A stretch of DNA of 64,000 bases from Cepaea nemoralis (lineage: Eukaryota; Mollusca; Gastropoda; Stylommatophora; Helicidae): positions 45,069 through 109,068 of the forward strand of contig JACEFZ010011695.1 in NCBI GenBank assembly GCA_014155875.1. Direction: 5' to 3'. Shown piece by piece: positions 22,620 through 32,505 of this stretch. Position 1 is the first letter of the stretch. The number at the start of each line of letters is the position of its first letter. The notes beneath the pieces are model-generated. The model was not told where the DNA came from. It did no database searches and saw nothing but the letters and a program-made list of their open reading frames with translations. The position numbers and the translations under genes are program-made.

Positions 22620-24902
22620 TTAGGTCAATGTTATTTTCTGTGGTGATTTCAACGCTAAAGGCAGATCATGGGGAAACATTGCCTCCAACACATGGGGAGG
22701 AGCTCGAGACGGCACTTGAAACCACTGACCTGGTTTGTATCAACAGTGGCTGTGTCACCGGGACAGCAAGCCGTCCAGGCGATGAGGACAGTGCTATTGA
22801 TCTGGCTGCTGGTTTCACCTTCATTCACTACAGTGTGTTGATGGGGTGTCCTAGGACACCATGGCAGCGACCACCACCCTTGCAGCATATTGGTGGAGAA
22901 AGGCAGAACCAGGCAGCACAAGCTAAAGGTAAAGACTTTCCAGTATGACAGTACAGGGCAAGATGTGGTGAGTAAAATAAGACGTGACAAGCGCAGAAAG
23001 TTTCAGGGCAGGAAAAAAAGCTGGGAGCAGCCCCCTTTGTGGAATTTCGAGGTGAAGAAGGCTTGGGTGGATAAGCGTAGTGCTGTAATGAGATGGCAAA
23101 ATGCCAAGAAGAACAGAGCTGGCCATCCTAGTCCCTGCATGCACTTAGAAAGAGAGATGCACACAAAAGTAAGCTATTTAAAAAAAAACTGGTCAAGGTG
23201 GTTAAAAGCGAAAAATGGGCAGAGGTGTGTCAAAGAGTAAGCACAGACAAGTCACTGAAATTGTTCTGGCGACTACATAAAAGCATGAGTGGGGTAGTCA
23301 AGAATAAGAGCATTTCTTACTTCCAAGGTGCTGACCTCATCTGGCAGAGGACTGACGAGAACAAGGGCAAAGCCCTCTTTGAACTCTATCTAGAGCAGAG
23401 CAACCAGACAAACATGGGAGGCCGGAATCTGGCCAAGGAGGTCACCTCAGACAGATGCAAGGCCCAGAACACTTCGGATGAAGACACAGTGACAGTGAAA
23501 GAAATCAAGGCTGTGCTTCGACGATCAAAAAACAGCGCTCCAGGGCCAGATGGCATAAGCTATGACGACATCAATATGTGTGCCGACAACGAGCTAGAGG
23601 AACTAGCAGACGTGTACAACAACAGTATAGGGAGTGCTAGCTGATGCTAGGAGTGGTTACACAGTTATCTGATTCCCTTGCCGAAGCCTGGCAAAGACCA
23701 CACAAAAATTCAGGGATATCGAGTTATAACCATGCAGAATACAATAGGCAAGCTGCTGGAGAAGTTAATTGCCAGGAAAATTTCAAGCCTGCTAGAGCGG
23801 CAAGGTGTTTTCCCACCTACCCTGGGTGGGTACCGTCCAAAAAGAGAAACCTGGACCAATGCAGCAGTTTTTGCCCATGATGTCCAAGAAGGTTTCCACT
23901 CAGGCATTGAAACCTTTGCTGCAGCGATTGAGGGGGACGCGTACAACAGAGTACCATTGGATTTTTTAATGCTTCAGCTTCTTGAACTCAAAATAAGTCC
24001 ATTCCTCCTTAGTTGGATCGCTGCAGCCCTCTTCCAACGGAAAGTAGTTTTTAGATGTGGCAGTTGGACTTCGGAACCAACAACAATATATTCTGGCCTA
24101 CCACAGGGATCACCATTATCTCCGGTACTGTTCAACGCCTACACAGTGAGAATCACCAGTGAGCAGATCACTGGACCTCGTAGGACATTGTCATATGCCG
24201 ACGATGTTTTAGTGTATCGTCAGGGTAAGGATAAAAATCAGGTTGCTGTGGAACTACAAACCGAACTCAGTCGCATAAGTACTTGGTGTGTCGAAGCTGG
24301 GGCAATGATCAACCCAACAAAGGCAACAGTGACTTGGTTCTCGTTGAATAATCATATTGTCAACACTCCAACACCAACTGTAAAACTGTTCAGAGACGGT
24401 GGAAAGAACGCAGGCAATGAATTACCTGGGGATACGGTTTGATCGAAGCCTTGCTTATAATGAGCACATAGACCAGGGGATAACAAAGACCAAGTGGGGT
24501 TTGGCTGCGATGAGGGTGAAGGCGGCAGCAAACTGTGAGCAGCGCCATCTGTGTCTTCTGTACGAGGGGCTGGTCATGTCTGTTTTGGAGTATGCGATGG
24601 CAATCCTGACTCTCAGCCGTAAGCAGATAGAAAGGATGGAAAGGATACAGAATGAATCTATGCGCATTATTCTTGGATGTACAAGAGATACAGCATGCAG
24701 GACGATGCGCTACCTTCTTGATTTTCCAACCATTGAAGACAGAATACAAGTTTGCAGAGCACGCGCCTACCTCAGAGTTAACGCAAACACACAACATCCA
24801 CCGCATAGTGAAATTAAGAAGGTAAAGGGCAGCAGGTTAAAAAGAGGGACGGTCGAGGATGGGTCAAGCCGAAGACATCCTTCAACAGGTGTGTTCACTT
24901 GA
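22620..24902 (+). pseudogene. endonuclease C-terminus and reverse transcriptase, several frameshifts
   Basis: Starts with FCGDFNAKGRSWG at about 22635 and has GSDHHP near 22865, the two late endonuclease motifs. RT is spread over three frames: 23198-23644 (APGPDGI), 23678-24442 (PKPGKDHTKIQGYRVIT, SGLPQGSPLSPVLFNAYT, YADDVLVYRQG) and 24399-24902 (MNYLGIRFDRSLAYNEHI, IQNESMRIILGCTRDT). Both catalytic Asp of YADD are present, but the frame breaks and truncation make it non-functional. Confidence 0.85.
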
Positions 24903-25059
24903 GGACTTAGAACCTGGCGAGGAGTGGGTACAAGTGCCAACAAATTTCTGCACACCCTTTTCAGTATGCATCCAACTAAATAGAAAATGCAGACAAGAAA
25001 ATCCGGCTGCTGTGGAGGCTGAAGTACAAGCGTTGATTTTCGACAATTCGCTAGACAGA

Positions 25060-25710
25060 TGATGCTGTCATTTACACAGATGGGTCGGTCGTCCGACATG
25101 TGAGAAGCTCATGGGCCTTTACGCTCGGGCCTGAGGGAGAATTGTGAAGGAGGACTCTGGTGCTTTCACTGAGACCACAAGTAGCCTGACTATGGAAGTC
25201 ATGGCAGTAAGTAAAGCAATAACATGGCTCGAGACACAGACATTCACTAGGGCATGTTTCCTTAGCGACTCAATGAGCATGCTAAAGAGGATAGAGACGG
25301 GGTGGATCCGAAGAGAAAGGTTGCTGTCTCTGAAGCGGTCTCGGCTGGCAAAGATTAGTTTCATCTTCGTGCCAGGGCATGCGGGAGTACAAGGAAATGA
25401 GCGGGCTGACAAGCTCGCAGGTGAGGCTACTGTGGAGGGCGGACGCGCCATGGACCAGGCTGACATTCTGAATGCTCTACGAGAAGTGAGACTTTTGCGA
25501 GAACCAAGTGATGACTGTGAATCTACAACAATGGCCAGACTGCGGGAGCAGCAAATTAAAAGAGGGGTGGCCAAACAAGAACACTACGCAGGAAGCCAAA
25601 GAAGATTGATAAACCAGCACAGAACTGGTGTCGTTAGCCGCTACACGCTGCGGGATTTGCTGAGAAGGGGATGCGAGCATTTATGGACTGAATGGTTCGA
25701 TTTTCAATGA
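25060..25710 (+). pseudogene. LINE RNase H domain and C-terminus
   Basis: RNase H begins with AVIYTDGSV near 25070-25090 (first Asp) in a frame that is then lost, and continues at 25144 with TMEVMAV (Glu), FLSDSMSML (Asp) and VPGHAGVQGNERAD (His and last Asp), so all four catalytic positions are visible. The C-terminus reads LINQHRTGVVSRYTLRDLL, HLWT, then diverges from the CPEC end seen in the relic at 9300. This domain would remove the RNA strand after first-strand synthesis. Confidence 0.85.
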
Positions 25711-25712
25711 GG

Positions 25713-25742
25713 ATGATCTGTCGATTGACTGACTGTCTGACT

Positions 25743-25774
<32 letters not shown>

Positions 25775-25812
25775 GACTGACTGACTGACTGACTGACTAA
25801 CTAACTAACTAA
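25713..25812 (+). repeat. (GACT)n(AACT)n LINE 3' tail
   Basis: About 20 tetranucleotide units, GACT first and AACT at the end, directly between the LINE and the resumed satellite. A related tail follows the minus-strand copy at 63117-63131. Confidence 0.85.
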
Positions 25813-25866
25813 CTATATTGTCAGTGATGGACTCCAGCAGCGCTATATTGCCACATAAACTAGCAG
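25813..25866. repeat. remnant of the 42/31-bp satellite
   Basis: One unit (TCAGTGATGGACTCCAGCAG, then the CCACATAAACTAGCAG part) lying beyond the LINE, proving that the LINE landed inside the array. Confidence 0.9.
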
Positions 25867-25907
25867 TTAAGGCATTCATATTAGATACATTATACTTAAA
25901 TTAATCA

Positions 25908-28900
25908 GTAAGTCAAGTCTTAGTCAGATATGACTGAGCTACCGTATGACAGTAGACGGTACTACCTGCTTTCTGTCAGCGCCGAATGTTGGGCGGCGCT
26001 TACCAAACCCGACACCCCACATTGTGCCAACGGCTTCGGGCGGAAGAGCGCAATTGGGAGGGTACTAGCCTTATCCTGGTGCGAGGAAATGCAACCCAAA
26101 GACAAAATAAGTCATGGCAGGGCAGATCAGGCCCTAAGCCTTGGTTGGCAGCTGGTCTAGGATCGAAGCTCCGACAGGCGGACAGTTAGAGCATTGCATT
26201 GCTGATCCGGCAGCTTCTGCAGCTTGTCTTGTTCCAGATGTATAGGTGTTAACTTTCCTCTGGAGTGAACTAGGCAGGCCGAGAGAGGGATCATGCTGCA
26301 TGGGCAACACATGGTTTCTTTATTTTAGCCCAGGCTTTGTGCTATGGAGAGGCAATAACTCCATCCCTGGTCTTAACCGGTCTCGGAATCAAAGCGAGAG
26401 GCAACTGTTACGGGTTATAAGTCCTTGTCAGTTGGCGTAGACATGGGGCGCCACGCGTTGCCTCTGACGGTGGGAGACACCTACAGGTGTCACTGATCAG
26501 CTACCGCCCGCCTCAAGCTGGGCAGCCCCCGGCCAATTGGGTGCTGATCCGCCACAGCCTGCCTGCTTCAATGGGTGCTTGGGGCTAGGACAAAATCTGA
26601 ATCGCAGGCTGTAAAACCAATGCACCAGGTACTAATAAAAAGAATAATAGAAACCTCAAGCTACGGCTTGCAACCTGGAACGTGAGAACCATGTGTCCAG
26701 GATTTTCCACTGACTTGACAAATATTGACGATGTGAGAAAAACGGCTGTGATTGATGCTGAACTCAATCGTCTTAACATTGATATTGCTGGCCTGCAGGA
26801 GACTCGCCTCGCTGAGGAAGGGTCACTCAGGGAAAACAATTACACCTTTTTTTGGAAGGGAAGAGGGCAGGCAGAAAAAAGGCAACACGGTGTGGGCTTT
26901 GCAGTGAAGAATTCGCTACTGGGAATGATTGATATCCCAGCTGGAGGTAATGAAAGATTATTATCACTGCGCTTGGCAACCTCTTGTGGATTTGCCACCA
27001 TTCTCACTGCATATGCACCGACACTCACTTCCTCTGATGATGTGAAGGATACGTTCTATGAGCAGCTAGACTCTGCGATCAAGGCAGTTCCAAAATCCGA
27101 CTACATTTATATGCTCGGTGATTTCAATGCTCGTGTGGGCAAGGACTCGAGTTCATGGCCAGTGTGCCTTGGAAAATACAACATCGGTCGCATGAATGAT
27201 AATGGGCAAAGGCTGCTGGAGCATTGCACTAGAAATGACCTATGTATTACAAACTCCTTTTTTAAAACAAAAGAGATGCATAAGGTCACATGGAAACATC
27301 CAAGATCCGGCCATTGGCATCAGCTGGACTTCATTATCACACGGAGACAACATCTGAACCATACATCATTAACTCGAAGTTACCACAGTGCTGACTGTGA
27401 TACAGATCATTCTTTGGTTGTTGCAAGGGTTAGACTGAGACCAAAGAGAATCTACACAGCTAAACACAAGTCTAGCCCCAGGATTAATATTATTAACACT
27501 CATGATCCTGGTAAGTGCTTTGAATTTCAACAGCAACTTGAGGACGCTTTCAATGATACATCAGAAAATTGTATAGTAAATGATAAATGGAGTAAACTTA
27601 AGGAAACTATTTATAAAACAGCGGTAGGGGTTTACGGCACTGTGGATCATAAGAGGCAGGACTGGTTTGCGGCAAACAGCCAGATACTGCAGCCCTTGAT
27701 TGATAAAAAGAAGATAGCTCTCTTAAGAAACAAGGAAAGACCAACGCGTAACACTCTGAGTGAGCTGAAGCAAGCGAGGAAGGATGTACAAAAGGCTGCC
27801 AGGCAGTGTGCGAATGACTATTGGATCAAGTTATGTGAGTCCATTCAAATCGCAAGTGATAAGGGAAACATCAGAAGCATGTATGAAGGGATAAAGAAAG
27901 CCTGTGGTCCAATGATCAAAAGAAGTGCACCGCTGAAAACCTTGACTGGAGAAATCATCACTGATAAGAAACAGCAGATGGATAGATGGGTCGAGCACTA
28001 TTTAGAGCTTTACTCAAGTGAGACCAAGCTGGCGGATGATGCCCTCAACGCCATAGAGGCCCTGCCAACTCTTGACCACCTGGACACACTTCCCACTATA
28101 ACAGAAGTTAAGTGTGCTATAAATGAGCTTGCATCTGGCAAGGCTCCAGGTAAGGATGGGATTCCAATAGAGGTGATCAGGAGTGGGCAAGACACCCTCG
28201 CTCTACAGATCCACCAGCTAATAGAGCTATGCTGGCGAGAAGGACAAGTCCCACAGGATTTCAAAGATTCAAACATCATAACGCTGTACAAGAACAAGGG
28301 AGATCGGAGCGACTGCAACAACTATAGGGGTATCTCACTTCTGTGTATTGTTGGGAAAGTATTTGCCAGAATTGTCCTGCGCAGACTTCAAGTCCTGGGA
28401 GATCAAGTCTACCCCGAATCACAGTGCGGCTTCCGTCAGAACCGGTCTACCATTGATATGATATTCTCATTGCGACAGATGCAAGAAAAATGCCGGGAAC
28501 AAAATCAGCCACTGTTTATTGCCTTCATCGACCTCACAAAGGCATTCGATTTGGTCAGTCGTGAGGGTCTGTTCAAAGCACTAAAGAAGATTGGCTGTCC
28601 ACCAACTCTTCTGTCCATTGTGGAATCGTTCCACACAGGCATGAAGGGTATAATCAAGTTTGATGGCTCAACTTCAGAAGAGTTTGAAATCAAGAGTGGA
28701 GTTAAGCAAGGTTGTGTACTAGCCCCCACCCTCTTTGGGATATACTTTTCACTTCTACTGAAATATGCCTTTCGTGATCAGGATGACGGTATATACATTC
28801 ACTCACGCTCAGGTGGTGGCCTCTATAATGCTCAGAGATTGAAGGCCAAGACCAAAATTAGCAGGGTACTAATCAGAGAGTTGCTTTTTGCGGATGCTGC

Positions 28901-29901
28901 TGCAATTACGACCCACTCTGAGGAAGAATTACAACATCTACTATCTGCATTCTCCAATGCTTGTTCTGAATTTGGTTTAACAATTAACAAAAAGAAGACA
29001 CAGATTATGTCACAAGGTGCACATGGTGTACCATCAATCTTTATTGACGACGCCGAACTGGAGATAGTAGACCATTTTACATATCTAGGATCAGAGGTAA
29101 ATAGCAAATTATCCCTCGATCAGGAAATCAACATCAGGATTGGCAAGGCAGCAACAACAATGAACATGTTAGCAAAAAGAGTCTGGGAGAACAGGAAGCT
29201 TACTGCCAAAACAAAAGTCCTCGTCTACCAAGCCTGTGTCCTTAGTACTCTTCTTTATGGCAGTGAAACATGGACAACTTACTCACGCCAAGAGAAACGT
29301 TTAAACAGCTTTCATATGCGGTGTCTGCGAAGAATACTTGGTATTAAGTGGCAAGACAAAATCACAAATACTGAAGTATTGGAAAGATCAGGTTGTGTGA
29401 CGGTGTATTCCATGCTCAGTCTTCGTAGACTTAGATGGCTAGGACACGTTAGGAGGATGGATGATGGTAGAATACCAAAGGACATCTTTTTTGGTGAATT
29501 ACAGACGGGTAGGAGATCTCAGGGTCGGCCTCTACTACGATACAAAGATGTGTGTAAGCGGGACATGATTGATACAGGCATTGATAATGCACAATGGGAG
29601 CACGTCGCCGCTGAACGTGTTGCATGGAGGGCAACTATCAGAAATGGAATAAAGACAAAAGAGAAAATGATTGCAGATAAAGCACACACACAGCGTGAGA
29701 GACGTAAGATGGTGCAAAATGGTGGAAATGACCATGTTTTCATATGCACCTACTGTGGGCAAACATTTGCAGCAAGAATTGGCCTTACCAGCCACACTCG
29801 CCACCGCCATGGATCGTAGTTATTGCCATATGACAGTTATTAAGCCTTTTTGAAGCACAATGTACCAAACTATCGTCTGTCAAGACGGAAAGGTGCCAAT
29901 G
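25908..29901 (+). mobile_element. APE-type LINE, family 1 copy 2 (nearly full length)
   Basis: Flanked by the 10-bp duplication AAATTAATCA at 25898-25907 and 29902-29911; 3994 bp. It is nearly identical to 11775-15753 through UTRs and ORF, so both are recent. It lies 32 bp downstream of the satellite remnant. Confidence 0.92.
26682..29819 (+). CDS. LINE ORF: endonuclease, reverse transcriptase with altered catalytic box, C2H2 finger
   Basis: 1045 residues if read from the GTG inside the WNV motif; the real start lies upstream, where single-base deletions relative to copy 1 (CC to C near 26603, TT to T near 26656) break the frame. The endonuclease (GDFNARVGKDSSSW, CDTDHSLVVA) is otherwise continuous, and RT motifs match copy 1. 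The catalytic box reads FADAAAI: GCT replaces GAT at 28896-28898, so the second Asp (residue 739) is lost and RT should be inactive. The C-terminal finger (CTYC...SHTRHRH) is kept. The ORF is long but this protein is predicted dead. Confidence 0.9.
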   Translation: MRTMCPGFSTDLTNIDDVRKTAVIDAELNRLNIDIAGLQETRLAEEGSLRENNYTFFWKGRGQAEKRQHGVGFAVKNSLLGMIDIPAGGNERLLSLRLATSCGFATILTAYAPTLTSSDDVKDTFYEQLDSAIKAVPKSDYIYMLGDFNARVGKDSSSWPVCLGKYNIGRMNDNGQRLLEHCTRNDLCITNSFFKTKEMHKVTWKHPRSGHWHQLDFIITRRQHLNHTSLTRSYHSADCDTDHSLVVARVRLRPKRIYTAKHKSSPRINIINTHDPGKCFEFQQQLEDAFNDTSENCIVNDKWSKLKETIYKTAVGVYGTVDHKRQDWFAANSQILQPLIDKKKIALLRNKERPTRNTLSELKQARKDVQKAARQCANDYWIKLCESIQIASDKGNIRSMYEGIKKACGPMIKRSAPLKTLTGEIITDKKQQMDRWVEHYLELYSSETKLADDALNAIEALPTLDHLDTLPTITEVKCAINELASGKAPGKDGIPIEVIRSGQDTLALQIHQLIELCWREGQVPQDFKDSNIITLYKNKGDRSDCNNYRGISLLCIVGKVFARIVLRRLQVLGDQVYPESQCGFRQNRSTIDMIFSLRQMQEKCREQNQPLFIAFIDLTKAFDLVSREGLFKALKKIGCPPTLLSIVESFHTGMKGIIKFDGSTSEEFEIKSGVKQGCVLAPTLFGIYFSLLLKYAFRDQDDGIYIHSRSGGGLYNAQRLKAKTKISRVLIRELLFADAAAITTHSEEELQHLLSAFSNACSEFGLTINKKKTQIMSQGAHGVPSIFIDDAELEIVDHFTYLGSEVNSKLSLDQEINIRIGKAATTMNMLAKRVWENRKLTAKTKVLVYQACVLSTLLYGSETWTTYSRQEKRLNSFHMRCLRRILGIKWQDKITNTEVLERSGCVTVYSMLSLRRLRWLGHVRRMDDGRIPKDIFFGELQTGRRSQGRPLLRYKDVCKRDMIDTGIDNAQWEHVAAERVAWRATIRNGIKTKEKMIADKAHTQRERRKMVQNGGNDHVFICTYCGQTFAARIGLTSHTRHRHGS

Positions 29902-29945
29902 AAATTAATCATCAACGTCACTGCATTCGGAATATTCTCATACCG

Positions 29946-30420
29946 TGCAGCCTACTGACTCTACCTCCAGTCTACTGACTCTACCTCCAGTCTACTGACT
30001 CTACCTCCAGTCTACTGACTCTACCTCCAGTCTACTGACTCTACCTCCAGTCTACTGACTCTACCTCCAGCCTACTGACTCTACCTCCAGTCTACTGACT
30101 CTACCATGTGTCTACTGACTCTACCATGTGTCTACTGACTCTACCTCCAGTCTACTGACTCTACCTCCAGTCTACTGACTCTACCTCCAGTCTACTGACT
30201 CTACCTCCAGGCTACTGACTCTACCTCCAGTCTACTGACTCTACCTCCAGGCTACTGTCTCTACCTCCAGGCTACTGACTCTACCTCCAGGCTACTGACT
30301 CTACCTCCAGTCTACTGACTCTACCTCCAGTCTACCGACTCTACCTCCAGTCTACTGACTCTACCATGTGTTTACTGACTCTACCATGTGTCTACTGACT
30401 CCACTATCTGTCTACTGTGA
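29946..30420. repeat. minisatellite of exact 20-bp units
   Basis: About 24 units of TCTACTGACTCTACCTCCAG, with ACCATGTG variants in two runs (near 30105-30125 and 30365-30395). It starts 34 bp after the LINE copy 2 target duplication. Confidence 0.95.
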
Positions 30421-31590
30421 CTCCACCCGGTGTCTGCTGACCCCACAAGTTATATCACCACATGTTCTAATTCTCGTCTGAATATAGTTGAGTACTTACT
30501 TATTCGATCAACCACAGCGACGTCGTTGCCGGGTTCAGATCTTGCACTGGGAGCTCGAAGCTCTACCAACTGGACTGCCACTAGAACTGACACCCTAACA
30601 TAAGCAGCAGTAGCGTCAGATTTGACCAGAAAGCAACATGTCCAACACACTAGCTACACACACGAGGCCTCCAAGAAATAGTGTACACGTCAGCACCTGA
30701 ATGCAAGTGTTACCACAAGGAACAGGTGGCAACGAAGAACGCGGAAAAACTCACCTGAAATAGTGAATCCAAGTTAATACTCCGCAGGTCCGTTATTTCC
30801 CACCCTGCCGACATCCTGATTAAGGAACAATATTTAGGGCCCCAAACAGGATATAATAGCATAATATTACATAAAAACCACACCTATGTGATTCTGGGAT
30901 ACGTTTGAAAATTAACACTACATGTGCACATTGAGTGGAAATCCCAAGGTAGAAGAGATAACACGGGAATATCGTGCTTGACTGCTGTGCATAAGCAACC
31001 TAGCGTGTCTCATGACGTAGTCGGAATAATGATCTAGATATAGGCCTATCGTTTTTTGCTTACACAAGTAGGCTGCAGGCAGTAACAAGGAATGCCCAAA
31101 TGTCGAGACGGGGGGAAAAGCGCAAGCTGTGAATGCAATCTCTGGTGCGAATAACACGGGCGTCACAGCAAGAGGTGACTATTACTTTGTTGGAAATGTC
31201 GCATGCTTGGGAACTATTATCATCTGGGTTTTGTGTGAGATCTATAGATAGCATACATTTGCTCGATCCTGCAGTTTTAAATCATGCTATGTTTACGGTC
31301 TGTGGTTTAGGACTAGAAACACAGTTTTACAATCCCTAACCAGCGGATTCGGGGTCAGCTGAATTCCATTTAGGAGCTGACCGCTGTGCATCGATCTTTA
31401 CAATGGTATGAGGGTCCGTTTAGAAAGCACAGTGCAAACTACCGAATGTAATAAAATTGCTTAGAAGAACACAATGTTGGGTTGAATGCGACGTGCTGTG
31501 TGGGATATGCAGCTAACAGAACTATTTACTACTGGGAGCCAAGTTGGCGGAGAGGTTCGCCAGCTTGCTTGCCGGCCCCTCAGTCAGTCA
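30421..31590. other. mostly unique sequence, no gene recognised
   Basis: Contains a possible tRNA-derived segment on the minus strand at 30531-30580 (see findings). Open frames at 30918-31339 have no recognisable similarity. Confidence 0.45.
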
Positions 31591-31591
31591 C

Positions 31592-32145
31592 GTGTTCCTA
31601 TCCTCAGTCATATGTTCCTATCCTCAGTCATACGTTCCTATCCTCAGTCATATGTTCCTATCCTCAGTCACATGTTCCTATCCTCAGTCATGTGTTCCTA
31701 TCCTCAGTCATGTGTATCTATCCTCAGTCATATGTTCCTATCCTCAGTCACATGTTCCTATCCTCAGTCATGTGTTCCTATCCTCAGTCATATGTTCCTA
31801 TCCTCAGTCATATGTTCCTATCCTCAGTCATATGTTCCTATCCTCAGTCATGTGTTCCTATCCTCAGTCATATGTTCGTATCCTCAGTCATATGTTCGTA
31901 TCCTCAGCCATGTGTTCTTATCCTTAGCCATATGTTCGTATCCTCAGTCATGTGTTCGTATTCTCAGTCATATGTTCCTATCCTCAGCCATATGTTCCTA
32001 TCCTCAGTCATATGTTCCTATCCTCAGTCATATGTTCTTATCCTCAGCCATATGTTCCTATCCTCAGTCATATGTTCCTATCCTCAGTCATATGTTCCTA
32101 TTCTCAGTCATGTGTTCCTATCCTCAGTCATATGTTCCTATCCAC
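31592..32145. repeat. minisatellite of exact 20-bp units, second type
   Basis: About 28 units of TATGTTCCTATCCTCAGTCA, with single-base variants. Three plus-strand frames stay open over several hundred bases (up to 254 residues), which follows from the repeat and not from selection. Confidence 0.95.
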
Positions 32146-32254
32146 ATCGAAGCGGATTGTAACCACAGAAAACAGGCCTTGGGCGAGCAGGTCAGTCCAG
32201 CCTGGCATGGATACCTGGACCAGTTGTGGGAAGTCAAGGCGGCGGCCTGAGATT

Positions 32255-32450
32255 GATCGTATCAGCCAGCGATTGCCATTGGTCTATATAAATAGACATA
32301 GATAGTGATCATATCAGCGAGCGATTGCCATTGGTCTATATAAATAGACATAGATAGTGATCATATCAGCGAGCGGTTGCCATTGGTCTATATAAATAGA
32401 CAGAGATAATGATCATATCACCCAGCAATTGCCGTTAGTCTATATAAATT
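32255..32450. repeat. 52-bp tandem repeat, about 3.5 copies, each with TATATAAATA
   Basis: Units contain GCGATTGCCATTGGTCTATA and end TAAATAGACATAGATAGT. Each carries CCATTGG (CCAAT-like on the minus strand) 2 bases upstream of TATATAAATA. Confidence 0.85.
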
Positions 32451-32505
32451 GATCCAGCAGACCGGATGCGTGTACTAGGGTCCAATTCAGGTGGTTTCTA
32501 CTGAC

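Larger units (their letters stand above)
22608..25812 (+). mobile_element. RNase-H-bearing LINE (I-group type), 5'-truncated, inserted in the satellite
   Basis: The satellite motif CTATATTGGTCAGTG ends at 22607 and CTATATTGTCAGTG begins again at 25813, a 14-15 bp target duplication with one difference. The element starts inside the endonuclease domain and carries RT, RNase H and a (GACT)n(AACT)n tail. EN, RT and RNase H in one ORF is typical of the I group of LINEs. Confidence 0.85.

Noticed and set aside
31482..32250. Repeat-protein ORFs of 226 and 254 residues
   Set aside because: They read a 20-bp minisatellite in several frames at once.
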